Shown here: piece after piece, positions 1-8,643 of the stretch
Layout of the letters: the number at the start of each line of letters is the position of its first letter
Numbering within the stretch: position 1 is the stretch's first letter
Origin: Fluviicola sp.
GTDB lineage: Bacteria; Bacteroidota; Bacteroidia; Flavobacteriales_D; Crocinitomicaceae
Assembly: GCF_039596395.1 (NCBI RefSeq)
Contig: NZ_JBCNJT010000001.1
Location: 558,001-622,000 of the forward strand
Direction: 5' to 3'
Length of the DNA stretch: 64,000 bases
Notes under the pieces: model-generated
The model's database searches: none
Seen by the model: only the letters and a program-made list of their open reading frames with translations
Told to the model about the DNA's origin: nothing
Translations under genes and position numbers: made by a program

Positions 1-45
1 ACGGGGTAACAGCAACGGAACTGGCCGGGCAGCGGGAATAACGCT

Positions 46-636
46 TTACTTCTTCAAAATCCCTTTTTCCACGCTGTCATTGATCAACGCTTCCGCAAAC
101 GACCAAATGGTAGTGGAACCTTCTTTCATCACGCTCTTTTTAGCATATACTTTGTCATACGTAACGCCGAATTCGTTCCAGGTTCCGCCATTGTTGGAGG
201 TATTTTGCAATAAGGGTTCCAGCCTGTCCATGGTCCGTGCAAATTTCGCTTCGTTGGTTTCCCCGGCTTCAAACTCTTCCCAGATGGCAATCAGTTCTTC
301 GGCTTGTTGTTCTGGCAAGATCCCGAAAATGCGCTGAGCAGCCAACCGCTCTTCGTCTGTATTGGAATGGTTCTTTTGCGTGTCGTAAATGAAGGTATCC
401 CCAGCATCAATCTCCACAATATCGTGAATGAGGACCATTTTCATCACTTTCAGCAAATCAACAGCTGCATTGGCATGTTCTGCCAGCACAATGGCCATCA
501 TGGCTAAATGCCAGCTGTGTTCAGCATCGTTCTCCTGGCGGTCGCTGTTAAACAATTTCGTTTTGCGCTGGATGTACTTGATCTTGTCGATTTCTTTGAT
601 GAACTGGATTTGCTTCAGTAAGTTTTCCGGTGACAT
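46..636 (-). CDS. HD-domain phosphohydrolase (YfbR/HDDC2-like)
   Basis: This 196-residue protein carries the metal-binding HD signature: His40, the His71-Asp72 pair, acidic residues around 75-80 and Asp137. That pattern and the length match the HDDC2/YfbR group, whose studied members are 5'-deoxynucleotidases acting on dNMPs in the cytoplasm. The exact substrate cannot be read from the sequence. The ATG at 636 is the only good start. It stands alone, transcribed away from the RNA ligase gene's 3' end, and the 45 bases before its stop at the window edge show nothing recognisable. Confidence 0.85.
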   Translation of the reverse strand: MSPENLLKQIQFIKEIDKIKYIQRKTKLFNSDRQENDAEHSWHLAMMAIVLAEHANAAVDLLKVMKMVLIHDIVEIDAGDTFIYDTQKNHSNTDEERLAAQRIFGILPEQQAEELIAIWEEFEAGETNEAKFARTMDRLEPLLQNTSNNGGTWNEFGVTYDKVYAKKSVMKEGSTTIWSFAEALINDSVEKGILKK

Positions 637-727
637 TGCTTTGAGATTTGAATGCGGTGCAAAGATAGCTCAATGAAAGCAGTGGCGCTTCCGTTCAGGT
701 CCTTTCTTTCCGAAGAAACGTTAAAAG

Positions 728-768
728 AAACGGGATTATCCGCTTTTGACGAACAACCCCGTTTTAAC
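728..768 (-). terminator. Probable terminator of the RNA ligase gene
   Basis: AAACGGG (728-734) pairs with CCCGTTT (758-764) around a long loop. On the minus strand it is followed by a T-rich stretch, just after the stop of the 784-1341 gene. The stem is short, so this is a moderate call. Confidence 0.4.
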
Positions 769-783
769 TGTTTAAAGACTACT

Positions 784-1341
784 TTATCGTTTTACGCCGA
801 AATCCCGCTTGCGGATCTTGCACATGCGGCCGTCTGAAATATGATGGAACACAATTCCTTCGATATTCATTTCCTTGTCGGATAACAGGGTTTTAAATGC
901 TTCGAAGCTGAAATCTGTAATTTCAATGACTTCTTTACCGTGCGGAATCAATACATGGTGTTCCAGATTCTCCGGATTTCCCTGAACTTTCGGTCCGCAC
1001 AATTCATACGTGCCGTCTGCAATTTCCGTCAATCGGTCAAACGCTTCAAAGAAATAACGGTCTTCTTTTTTAGCCCGGTCGCAAGGCAACCAATGCGGAT
1101 GATGCCCAGACAATGCATCTGCTTCCTGGCAGGGAATGGCATTTTCCGGAACTGTTCGTCCCTTTTTTACATCGTACCGTTTGTGTAATACACCATTGAT
1201 GATGGCAACCGAAGTTCCGTCGAATTTACGGGTGGCAATTCCTTCACCATTAAAAACCCATGCATTTTCAGGATTGATCTCGTTGATAATCCGGCCTAAG
1301 TCGTTAGGGTCTTTTTTGAATAAAGTGCTAATCTTTTTCAT
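784..1341 (-). CDS. RNA ligase family protein (DUF5565 / RLIG1-like)
   Basis: The 185 residues show the nucleotidyltransferase motif set of ATP-dependent ligases: motif I RKFDGTS with candidate nucleophile Lys39, a motif III-like YELCGPK around Glu113, motif IV EGIVF at 161-165 and motif V CKIRK at 174-178. The order and the short length fit the DUF5565 group related to vertebrate RLIG1, a 5'-3' RNA ligase. There is no separate OB-fold or C-terminal domain. RNA repair or sealing is therefore a family-based inference. The gene is monocistronic with a start at 1341, and no tRNA or RNA-damage gene is beside it. Confidence 0.75.
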   Translation of the reverse strand: MKKISTLFKKDPNDLGRIINEINPENAWVFNGEGIATRKFDGTSVAIINGVLHKRYDVKKGRTVPENAIPCQEADALSGHHPHWLPCDRAKKEDRYFFEAFDRLTEIADGTYELCGPKVQGNPENLEHHVLIPHGKEVIEITDFSFEAFKTLLSDKEMNIEGIVFHHISDGRMCKIRKRDFGVKR

Positions 1342-1558
1342 TTGTTTAAAATATTAGTTAGACAATTTTTCGAGTCCTGTCCACCGCACCAATATTTTAA
1401 ATACGAAGCAAATATATTTAAAAATTCCAACCGGAAACAGTCTGTGGAATTTTTGTTGTTTCCGGGTCACAGTGATTTACATACAACTTTCGGGGATTTG
1501 CAAACAAATAAAGGAGTATTCCTGCGGAACTTTGTACCATCAAATTAAATCACTCAAA

Positions 1559-2557
1559 ATGAAGAAAATAAATTTAGGAAGCGAAGGCTTGGTTGTACCC
1601 GTACTAGGTCTCGGATGTATGGGAATGACCGGTTTTGAAGAAGGAAATATGTATGGACCGGCAGATGAACAGGAAGCAATAGCCACCATTCACCGGTCAT
1701 TGGAATTGGGCGGTAATTTTTTGGATACGGCCGATCTGTATGGGCCACTGAAAAATGAGCAGCTTATCGCAAAGGCGATGGGGAATAACCGGGATAAGTA
1801 TATTCTGGCCACTAAGTTCGGCTGGGAAATCGATGATAACGACAAAGTGACCTGGGCCATCAACGGTAAAAAGGAATATGTGAAAAAGTCGGTGGAGCGT
1901 TCATTGAAGAATCTCAAGACCGATTACATTGATTTGTATTACATGCACCGCCTGGATAAAAACACACCGATCGAAGAAACCGTTGAAGCAATGAGTGAAT
2001 TGGTGAAGGAGGGAAAAGTCGGTTACATCGGGCTTTCGGAAGTGTCTTCAGAAACAGTAAGAAGAGCGCACGCCGTTCACCCGGTTACTGCTGTACAAAG
2101 TGAATATTCCTTATTTGAGCGCACCGTTGAGGAACGTGGTGTGTTGGATACTTTGAAGGAATTGGGAATCGGTTTTGTTGCTTATTCTCCTTTGGGCCGT
2201 GGTTTCCTTTCCGGGCAGATCCGTACGATAGACGATTTGCCGGAGAACGATTTTCGCCGTGCAATTCCGCGTTTCCAGGAAGCACATTTCCACAAGAATA
2301 TCGAACTGGTAAAAGCAATAGAAGCAATGGCAGCTGAGAAAAACATTACTTCTTCACAACTAGCAATTGCCTGGATTATAAGCAAAGGAATCTTGCCTAT
2401 TCCGGGTACAAAGCGCAGAAAGTACGTGGAACAGAATATCGCAGCAGCTGAAATCCGGTTAAGTGAAGCAGATCTTTCCAAACTGGAAAGCATTGTTCCT
2501 TTGGGAACAGATACGGGAAAACCGTACGATGAATTCAGTATGGGATTGATCGACTAA
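1559..2557 (+). CDS. Aldo/keto reductase
   Basis: This 332-residue protein is a (beta/alpha)8-barrel aldo/keto reductase with the tetrad Asp57, Tyr61, Lys86 and His130 visible in DTADLYGP, ATKFGWE and YYMHR. The C-terminal IPGTKRRKYVEQN segment is the NADPH-binding loop typical of AKR11/13-type enzymes. The reading frame is open upstream to 1472, but homology starts at MKKINLG and a TAnnTTTG-like element (AACTTTG) lies about 30 bases upstream, so 1559 is chosen. It is followed by an AraC regulator on the same strand, a common pairing that suggests local control. The substrate is unknown. Confidence 0.88.
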   Translation: MKKINLGSEGLVVPVLGLGCMGMTGFEEGNMYGPADEQEAIATIHRSLELGGNFLDTADLYGPLKNEQLIAKAMGNNRDKYILATKFGWEIDDNDKVTWAINGKKEYVKKSVERSLKNLKTDYIDLYYMHRLDKNTPIEETVEAMSELVKEGKVGYIGLSEVSSETVRRAHAVHPVTAVQSEYSLFERTVEERGVLDTLKELGIGFVAYSPLGRGFLSGQIRTIDDLPENDFRRAIPRFQEAHFHKNIELVKAIEAMAAEKNITSSQLAIAWIISKGILPIPGTKRRKYVEQNIAAAEIRLSEADLSKLESIVPLGTDTGKPYDEFSMGLID

Positions 2558-2565
2558 AATTTCAT

Positions 2566-2596
2566 GCGGCTGTGTGTTTAATATAGCCGCTTTTCT
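2566..2596 (+). terminator. Terminator after the aldo/keto reductase
   Basis: GCGGCT (2566-2571) pairs with AGCCGC (2585-2590), followed by TTTT. It separates the reductase from the AraC gene, which has its own TATGTTTA -7-like element at about 2603. Confidence 0.6.
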
Positions 2597-2621
2597 CCGT
2601 TAATATGTTTAAATTAGTACG

Positions 2622-3509
2622 ATGAACTCCATTCGATCCGTTTCTGAATTTCACCGCTTGCTGTCGTTGCCGGAACCGAGGCATCCGCTGGTAAGTGTGA
2701 TTAATCTCAACGAATGTATTTTCCTAGAAGATGAAGTTTGGAAAGGCTTTGTCAACCGCTTTTATTGTGTGGCGCTAAAGCGGGAAGCGAAAGGCAAGAT
2801 CCGTTACGGACAACAGCATTATGATTACGACAAGGGTGTGCTGAGTTTTACGGCTCCTAACCAGGTACAATACCTTGATTTGAACAATATGGAGTGCGGA
2901 TCCGGGTATTTGTTGATTTTCCACCCCGATTTTATCATGAGTCATCCGCTTGCCGCTTCGATAGGCAGTTATACTTTTTTCTCCTATGCCGTAAATGAAG
3001 CATTGCACCTTTCAGCGGAAGAAGAGAATGACCTGATTGAAATCCTGCATAAAATTGATAAGGAATGCCGGCACATCGATAAGCATACGCAGGAAATTAT
3101 CCTGTCGCAGATTGAGTTGCTGCTGAATTACTCGAACCGGTTCTACGAGCGGCAGTTTATTACCCGGAAAAACCACAATCACCAGTTACTGGCAAAGTTC
3201 GAAAAATTGGTGGATGATTATTTCGAGAACCATTCGGATGAACTACTGACCGTGCATCGCATTGCCGGATTAATGAACCTGTCACCGAATTATCTGAGCG
3301 ACCTTTTACGCCTGCATACCGGGCAAAATACCCAACAGCACATCCATGAGCGACTGATCGAAAAAGCAAAACAAAAACTTGCCACTACCAACCAATCGGT
3401 CAGTGAAATCGCCTATACGCTGGGATTTGAGCATGCTCAATCATTCAGTACGCTCTTTAAGAAGAAGACAAACGTTACTCCCCTGGAATACCGCCAGTCC
3501 TTTAACTGA
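2622..3509 (+). CDS. AraC-family transcriptional regulator
   Basis: In this 295-residue protein about residues 195-295 form the double helix-turn-helix of AraC/XylS proteins (NLSPNYLSDLLR, then SEIAYTLGFEHAQSFSTLFKKKT). The N-terminal domain of about 185 residues has a cupin-like pattern and should sense an unidentified small molecule. It is a clear paralog of the regulator at 8644-9537, sharing HYD[YF] and FTAP[NH]QV in the sensor half. It lies just after the aldo/keto reductase, as its paralog lies beside an SDR, which suggests each controls its neighbouring oxidoreductase. Confidence 0.88.
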   Translation: MNSIRSVSEFHRLLSLPEPRHPLVSVINLNECIFLEDEVWKGFVNRFYCVALKREAKGKIRYGQQHYDYDKGVLSFTAPNQVQYLDLNNMECGSGYLLIFHPDFIMSHPLAASIGSYTFFSYAVNEALHLSAEEENDLIEILHKIDKECRHIDKHTQEIILSQIELLLNYSNRFYERQFITRKNHNHQLLAKFEKLVDDYFENHSDELLTVHRIAGLMNLSPNYLSDLLRLHTGQNTQQHIHERLIEKAKQKLATTNQSVSEIAYTLGFEHAQSFSTLFKKKTNVTPLEYRQSFN

Positions 3510-3604
3510 TCCCGGAAAAGCTTACTGTGTCAACCAGTTTTAAGTTCTTTTAAGAAACCCACACGGCTTTTTGTTCTACTTTAAGACATACAAAATCACA
3601 CACT

Positions 3605-4960
3605 ATGTCTGTTTTCTCCAACCTTAAGAATGCCTGGCGCTTGTTTAAGCAAGTAGATATGGAGCAGTTTTCCCGGTTGTCCCAAAAGATTGACCTGGCG
3701 GAAGTCATGAACCGGGTAGGGAAGCTCGATGATAAACAATTGGCCGGTTTGATGAAGCTGATTGGCGGAAACCATTCCAAAAAAGAACTTCCTCCCGTCG
3801 ACGGGGATTTTTACAATATCGGCCACACACTTTCGCCGGATGAACGGGCTCTCCAGTTAAGGGTGCGGGCTTTCATGGAAGATGAAGTGAAACCGGTTGC
3901 CAACGATTTTTGGGTACGGGGAGAATTTCCGCATCATTTGATACCCAAAGTAGCTGAACTCGACATTTGCGGTGTGGCCTATGAAGGCTACAGCAATCCG
4001 CTGCGTTCCAATTTGATGGAAGGCGTTTTGGCGATGGAGATGGCACGGATTGATGCTTCTTTTGCGACATTTTTCGGAGTGCAAAGCGGGTTGGTCATGG
4101 GATCGATTTATTTGCTGGGTTCCGAAGAACAGAAACAGCAATGGATTCCCGAATTGAAAAGCCTGCGCAAGATCGGGGCATTTGGTTTGACAGAGCCGGA
4201 AGTGGGTTCTGCCGTTGCAGGAGGATTGACCATGAAAGCAAAACGGACCGGCGACACCTGGGTGCTGAACGGACAAAAGAAATGGATCGGTAACGCTACT
4301 TTCGCGGATGTGATCATTATTTGGGCACAAGACGAAGACGATCACCAGGTGAAAGGATTTTTAGTCAAAAAAGGAAATCCGGGACTACAGGTCGACAAAA
4401 TGGAAGATAAAATGGCTTTGCGCATTGTCCAGAACGGCATTGTGACACTAACGGATTGCGAAGTGGAAGAAGCAGACCGGTTGCAAAAAGCTAATTCATT
4501 CAAAGACACGGCAAATGTGCTGCGTATGACGCGGGCAGGCGTTGCCTGGCTGGCAGTTGGTTGTGCACGTGGCGCCTACGAAGCTGCGCTGAAGTACACC
4601 CGCGAACGGAAACAATTCGGAAAACCGATTGCTTCTTTCCAGTTGATCCAGAATCACCTGGTGGAAATGCTGACCAATCTAACGGCCATGCAAACCATGG
4701 TAGCACGCTTGTCGGAATTGCAGGACCAGGGCGAATTGACGGACGAACATGCTTCCCTGGCGAAAGTCTTTTGCAGCCTGCGCACGCGTGACATTGTCAG
4801 CAAAGCACGTGAAGTCATGGGTGGGAACGGTATTTTACTCGAACACGATGTGGCTCGTTTTGTGGCGGACGCAGAAGCGATCTATTCCTACGAAGGAACG
4901 AAAGAGATCAATACACTCATCGTCGGAAGGGCAATTACCGGCTACAGCGCGTTTGTGTAA
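3605..4960 (+). CDS. Acyl-CoA dehydrogenase, glutaryl-CoA dehydrogenase-like
   Basis: This 451-residue FAD flavoprotein has the three acyl-CoA dehydrogenase domains in order. The flavin-binding region includes FGLTEPEVGS and QKKWIGNATFAD. The C-terminal catalytic Glu is in YEGTKEINTLIVGRAITG (Glu430), the arrangement of glutaryl-CoA dehydrogenase and plant ACX4. An extra segment of about 60 residues (MSVFSNLKNAWRLFK onward) precedes the conserved core. It probably oxidises a short-chain or dicarboxylic acyl-CoA; the true substrate cannot be assigned. A TACTTTA element about 25 bases upstream supports an independent promoter. Confidence 0.85.
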   Translation: MSVFSNLKNAWRLFKQVDMEQFSRLSQKIDLAEVMNRVGKLDDKQLAGLMKLIGGNHSKKELPPVDGDFYNIGHTLSPDERALQLRVRAFMEDEVKPVANDFWVRGEFPHHLIPKVAELDICGVAYEGYSNPLRSNLMEGVLAMEMARIDASFATFFGVQSGLVMGSIYLLGSEEQKQQWIPELKSLRKIGAFGLTEPEVGSAVAGGLTMKAKRTGDTWVLNGQKKWIGNATFADVIIIWAQDEDDHQVKGFLVKKGNPGLQVDKMEDKMALRIVQNGIVTLTDCEVEEADRLQKANSFKDTANVLRMTRAGVAWLAVGCARGAYEAALKYTRERKQFGKPIASFQLIQNHLVEMLTNLTAMQTMVARLSELQDQGELTDEHASLAKVFCSLRTRDIVSKAREVMGGNGILLEHDVARFVADAEAIYSYEGTKEINTLIVGRAITGYSAFV

Positions 4961-4995
4961 CACAGGGTTTTAAATAGAATTTTTAAATAACAGTT

Positions 4996-5376
4996 ATGAT
5001 ACAGAGAGAACAAATATTCAGCAGTTTTTCCGCCGAAAATACGGATGAAGCTTACTTCTTCTATAAAAACGTGCTTGGTTTGGAGGTTGAAAAAGGAGAA
5101 ATGTCAATTTTGACCCTGCACATCAACAGCGGTATGAAAGTCATTATTTATCCGAAGCAGGATCATGAACCGGCGACTTTCACGGTGTTGAATATCCCGG
5201 TTACGGACATCGATGACGCGGTGGAAGAACTGAATAAAAAAGGAGTTTCCTTTTTGCAATACGACGAGGCCTATTTAAAAACCGATTCGAAAGGAATTTG
5301 CCGCAACGAACATGGTCCTGCCATGGCTTGGTTTACGGATCCGTCGAAGAATATATTGGGCCTGATACAGGTATAA
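4996..5376 (+). CDS. VOC-superfamily (glyoxalase-like) protein
   Basis: This small protein of 126 residues has the paired beta-alpha-beta-beta-beta modules of the vicinal oxygen chelate fold: FSAENTDEAYFFYKNVLGLE at the N-terminus and MAWFTDPSKNILGLIQV at the C-terminus. Such proteins act as lyases, dioxygenases or antibiotic-binding proteins, and nothing here selects between them. It follows the acyl-CoA dehydrogenase by 35 bases on the same strand and may be co-transcribed. The small-RNA promoter at 5395 starts immediately after it. Confidence 0.75.
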   Translation: MIQREQIFSSFSAENTDEAYFFYKNVLGLEVEKGEMSILTLHINSGMKVIIYPKQDHEPATFTVLNIPVTDIDDAVEELNKKGVSFLQYDEAYLKTDSKGICRNEHGPAMAWFTDPSKNILGLIQV

Positions 5377-5394
5377 TGCCAATTCAAAAAAATG

Positions 5395-5450
5395 TGTAAA
5401 TCCTTTGCGGTAAAGTGTAAGCCAAACAACGCTAAGCAGGAGTACATTTG
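5395..5450 (+). promoter_or_regulatory. Direct-repeat promoter (site 1), upstream of sRNA A
   Basis: TGTAAA (5395-5400), 14 bases, GTGTAAG (5415-5421), 21 bases, then a perfect -7 element TACATTTG (5443-5450). The two TGTAA cores are 21 bp apart. No gene starts within 270 bases downstream; the transcript runs into a hairpin terminator at 5510. Confidence 0.75.
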
Positions 5451-5456
5451 AAATAC

Positions 5457-5533
5457 CATTCAATAAGTTGTAAGAAGAACAATGTTTAGGTTTAAGTTTT
5501 TTAGTTTAGAAGGGACTTCGGTCCCTTTTTTTG
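5457..5533 (+). ncRNA. Small RNA A (family member 1)
   Basis: The predicted 5' end is about 7 bases after the -7 element. The RNA is about 75 nt and ends in AAGGGAC-TTCG-GTCCCTT (5510-5527) plus a T run. Its first 16 bases match the same position of sRNA B (12414-12429) except at two sites: CATTnnATAAGTTGTA. A short ATG frame inside (MFRFKFF...) runs through the terminator and is not conserved in the other members, so an RNA is preferred. Role unknown. Confidence 0.65.
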
Positions 5534-5673
5534 TGCCCTAAATCTTTCACTTTCCCGTTTCTTTGCGGTAATTAATCAAACATATTTAGACGTAAAGGGT
5601 GAGAGAACGCAAAGGAAATACCAATTGAATTGTGGGGAAAACACACCTGTTTCGTAAAGTAAAGACAAAAAAT

Positions 5674-5696
5674 AAGCCCCGATACTATCGGGGCTT
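5674..5696 (-). terminator. Terminator of the barrel-protein gene
   Basis: A perfect 11-bp inverted repeat, AAGCCCCGATA and TATCGGGGCTT with one central base, is followed on the minus strand by TATTTTTTG. It lies 25 bases beyond the stop of the gene ending at 5721. Confidence 0.8.
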
Positions 5697-5720
5697 TCTA
5701 TGTATAAGGGTTTGTAAGTC

Positions 5721-6332
5721 CTACAACCCGAAAGCAAGTCCTAATTGCACTCCGAAGTTGGAATTGTATTGGCTGCCGTAAACCGGAAGGAAACTCGTGT
5801 AATAATTGAAATCGGTATTTAGCCACATATTGGTTGCCACCTTCCAGTTAAAACCGATCGAAGCGTTCACCCCGACATCGAATTTCTCATAATTGTCCGT
5901 TACATCCACTTTTTCCAGGTCCATTACATAGCTGGTTGCATGCAACAGGAATCCCATGGATGGACCTACGGTAATTTTCGGACGGAAATTGTCTTCAAAC
6001 GCACCGAAATAATAGGCAAATTTCAAAGGAACACGGATGTATTGAAAGTTTACATCTGCTTGTAATCCCTGATCTTTCACGCGGGCACCTTCCTGTGACC
6101 AAAGTACATCTGCTGCAAAACCTACGTGTTTACGCGAACTGTAATTGAAGATCAGACCCGCTTTCCATGCCGGTTTGAAGATGTCTGTTCCGGCTGTGTT
6201 TCGGATACCTGTGTGACCAAAGCCTACTGCCGGTCCTAATGAAATTGTCTTGATTTTTTCCTGAGGAGCTTCCTGGGAAAATAGGGCTGAGGATGTCAAA
6301 ACCGCTGCAGCCATTATTAAAATCTTTTTCAT
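5721..6332 (-). CDS. Outer-membrane beta-barrel protein (PorT-like)
   Basis: This 203-residue protein starts with a clear Sec signal peptide (MKKILIMAAAVLTSSALFSQ). It then shows alternating amphipathic strands ending in an aromatic-rich FGVQLGLAFGL, as in the OMP_b-brl_2 / PorT-like family of Bacteroidota. It should be an eight-strand outer-membrane barrel; the role is unknown. A direct-repeat promoter at 6358-6413 on the same strand places the start of transcription about 20 bases before the ATG, which links it to the stress-type regulon described here. Confidence 0.8.
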   Translation of the reverse strand: MKKILIMAAAVLTSSALFSQEAPQEKIKTISLGPAVGFGHTGIRNTAGTDIFKPAWKAGLIFNYSSRKHVGFAADVLWSQEGARVKDQGLQADVNFQYIRVPLKFAYYFGAFEDNFRPKITVGPSMGFLLHATSYVMDLEKVDVTDNYEKFDVGVNASIGFNWKVATNMWLNTDFNYYTSFLPVYGSQYNSNFGVQLGLAFGL

Positions 6333-6357
6333 ATTCTGTCTGTTTTTAAATCCTAAC

Positions 6358-6413
6358 TAAAGGTGACAGTAATGAGTAGGATTTTTGTTGTATTTTAATT
6401 CCCGAACCTTACA
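6358..6413 (-). promoter_or_regulatory. Direct-repeat promoter (site 12), barrel-protein gene
   Basis: Read on the minus strand: TGTAAG (6413-6408), 14 bases, ATACAAC (6393-6387), 21 bases, CACCTTTA (6365-6358). Spacing is exact but the second half-site is degenerate, so this is the weakest of the twelve. Confidence 0.5.
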
Positions 6414-6615
6414 TAACTCACAGTTTTAGGGTTTTTTGTATTTTCTCCCGAATGTCCCAATCCTCCAATTTTATCCGGCTATTTAAACGCAATTTAGCAG
6501 CTCAAATAATGAATGATAACACGTAACTAGCTGATTGGAAGCGATTAAGCACTAAATAAATACCATGAGATTCTTTTATTTTCTTCTGATTCCGTTCAGA
6601 GAGCGGAAAAAATAA
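6414..6615. other. Intergenic region, nothing further recognised
   Basis: This is the AT-rich space between the divergent end of the barrel promoter and the stop of the TPR-SpoIIE gene. I see no open frame or RNA. A short inverted repeat, TTCCG and CGGAA, near 6590-6606 lies just beyond the phosphatase stop and lacks a T run in the right direction. Confidence 0.5.
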
Positions 6616-8574
6616 TTACACCCTGACACCGATGATACACACATCGTCTACTTGCTCTATGCCGTTCTTCCAGTTTTCGAAAGTTGATTCCAGCAGCACT
6701 TCTTGAGAATCCATGGAACGGGCGGCATTTTTGAGCAATAATTCTTTCAAAGGTGTGTATTTGAATTTCTTTCCTTTTTCTCCACCGAACTGATCGGCAT
6801 ATCCATCCGTGAACAGGTACAATAAATTTCCTTTTTTTAACTGAAGCTGATGGCTTGTAAATGGTTGCGGCGCAAAAGAACTTCCGATCGGTTGTTTGTC
6901 GGCAGTGATGGTATTAAAAATATTGTCTGAGATATACCACAGCGGATTGTTTGCACCTGCCCAATGCATTTCCAGGGTTTGCGTATGAATCGATACCAGC
7001 GAAATATCCATTCCATCTTTGACATCTTTGGAACTCTTGGCAAATGTTTCCAGCACAATCTCGCGTGTTTTATCCAGGATCTTCCCCGGATCGGTAAGGC
7101 CGAATTCCAGAACAGCCCGGTTCAGAGCCGTACTGCAAACCACGCTCACCATTGCTCCGGGAACTCCATGGCCCGTGCAATCGGCAACTGCTATCAATAC
7201 CGAATCGCCGGTTTTCTCCATCCAGTAAAAATCACCGGCTACAATGTCTTTCGGCTTATAAAGAATAAAACTTTCGGGGAATTGTTCTTTAAAACTGGAA
7301 ACCGGGGGAAGAATGGCATCCTGCAGGCGTTTGGCGTAGGTAATGGAATCCAGGATTTCTTTTTGCTTTTCCTCGACCAGGTCTTTCTGGTGTTCAATAA
7401 TCTCTTTTTGCCTGCGCGTAACGCGCAAACGATTAATCACCACTATTGCAAAGATCAATACCAGCAATGATCCGATCCCGATAGCGAGAATAATCACTTT
7501 TTGCTGTTGTTCTTTCTCAGCGGCGATGGCCAGTTTCTTTTCGTGTTCTTTTTTATCCAATGCCTGCTGCTTCTCAAATTCGTAGGAAAGTTCCTGTTTG
7601 ATCAGTTCCTGCTGACTTTCTTCGTTGGTAACCCGGTTGCGCATAACGAGGTACAATTCATGCATTTCCAGCGCATCTTTGAATTTCCCCAACTTTTTAT
7701 AATCTCCGTAGAGTGAAAAACTGGATTCGCGCATAGCAGCCGGGGCATCTACTTTTTTAGCCAGTTCCAGTGCTTTTTTATTGTAATAGATCGCTTGTTG
7801 GATATCTCCTTTCTTATCGTAAATCTTCCCCATAATATTGAATACTTCCGGAAGGCCGATCACGTTCTCCGACTTTTCATAATACGGAATGCTTTTTTCG
7901 TTGAATTCCAATGCTTTTTGAAGGTCGCCCATGTCAAAGTAAGCGGTGCCGATAAAATGGAATGACATTCCGAGGCTGTAATCGTCCTGGAGTGCCTGGT
8001 AAATATCGATCGATTTTTGATGGTATTGAATCGATTTGGAATAGTTTTTCAGGGACCGGTAAACGCTTCCCACATTCGAATAGGAAAGGGCCAGGGAAGA
8101 AGAATCGCCGAGTTGTTTGTTGATCACCAAAGCGCGTTCGTAATACTCAGCTGCCTTTTCATACTTTTCCTGTTCGTTGTAGATCACCCCGATGTTGTTC
8201 AGACAGGAAGCAATTCCCTTCCGGTCTTTCAGGCTTTCCATGATCTTCAGGCTCCGGGTGAAGTAAGCGATGGCACGGGTATTATCGCCGCGCAAAGAGA
8301 AAGATGCTCCCTGCACGTTCAAAGCGGCCGCCTGGTATTTCCGGGAATGCATGTTGCCCGCCATTTCGTAAAGCTGATCGGCATAATAAGATGCGCTGTC
8401 GGGATAAGTATACAAGTAACCGCGCATGCAGATTTGGCGCAAGGCTTCCAGCCGGTTCGTATCTGCTTCCTGCTTATCGTTGACCACTTTCCAGAGTTTC
8501 GCTGTTTCCGTTTGTGCCGACAAATAGCTGTTGGTGAAAGCGATCAAAAAAAGAATGCGTACGATTTTCTTCAT
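6616..8574 (-). CDS. TPR sensor with SpoIIE-type PP2C phosphatase domain
   Basis: This 652-residue protein has a signal peptide (1-21), then about six tetratricopeptide repeats (about 40-320) facing the periplasm. A Glu/Lys/Gln-rich coiled coil follows, then one membrane helix (VIILAIGIGSLLVLIFAIVVI, about 350-372), a second coiled coil and a C-terminal SpoIIE/PP2C domain (about 420-650). Metal-binding motifs are visible as AGDFYW, ADCTGHGVPGA, MDISL and FTDGYADQFGG. The architecture implies transduction of a periplasmic signal into Ser/Thr dephosphorylation, classically of an anti-sigma antagonist. No partner switch genes lie nearby. Confidence 0.85.
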   Translation of the reverse strand: MKKIVRILFLIAFTNSYLSAQTETAKLWKVVNDKQEADTNRLEALRQICMRGYLYTYPDSASYYADQLYEMAGNMHSRKYQAAALNVQGASFSLRGDNTRAIAYFTRSLKIMESLKDRKGIASCLNNIGVIYNEQEKYEKAAEYYERALVINKQLGDSSSLALSYSNVGSVYRSLKNYSKSIQYHQKSIDIYQALQDDYSLGMSFHFIGTAYFDMGDLQKALEFNEKSIPYYEKSENVIGLPEVFNIMGKIYDKKGDIQQAIYYNKKALELAKKVDAPAAMRESSFSLYGDYKKLGKFKDALEMHELYLVMRNRVTNEESQQELIKQELSYEFEKQQALDKKEHEKKLAIAAEKEQQQKVIILAIGIGSLLVLIFAIVVINRLRVTRRQKEIIEHQKDLVEEKQKEILDSITYAKRLQDAILPPVSSFKEQFPESFILYKPKDIVAGDFYWMEKTGDSVLIAVADCTGHGVPGAMVSVVCSTALNRAVLEFGLTDPGKILDKTREIVLETFAKSSKDVKDGMDISLVSIHTQTLEMHWAGANNPLWYISDNIFNTITADKQPIGSSFAPQPFTSHQLQLKKGNLLYLFTDGYADQFGGEKGKKFKYTPLKELLLKNAARSMDSQEVLLESTFENWKNGIEQVDDVCIIGVRV

Positions 8575-8643
8575 AATGAATAGAGAAACAGATCATTCAA
8601 AACTAAGAAAAATATCCGGCAGGGTGTTTTTATTTCAGCGGCA

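Noticed and set aside
5482-5541. Nineteen-codon ATG frame inside sRNA A
   Set aside because: It runs through the terminator hairpin and the other three RNAs have unrelated or five- to fourteen-codon frames.
6616-8574. TPR-membrane-coiled-coil protein as a histidine kinase
   Set aside because: There is no HATPase or H-box; the C-terminal motifs are those of SpoIIE/PP2C phosphatases.
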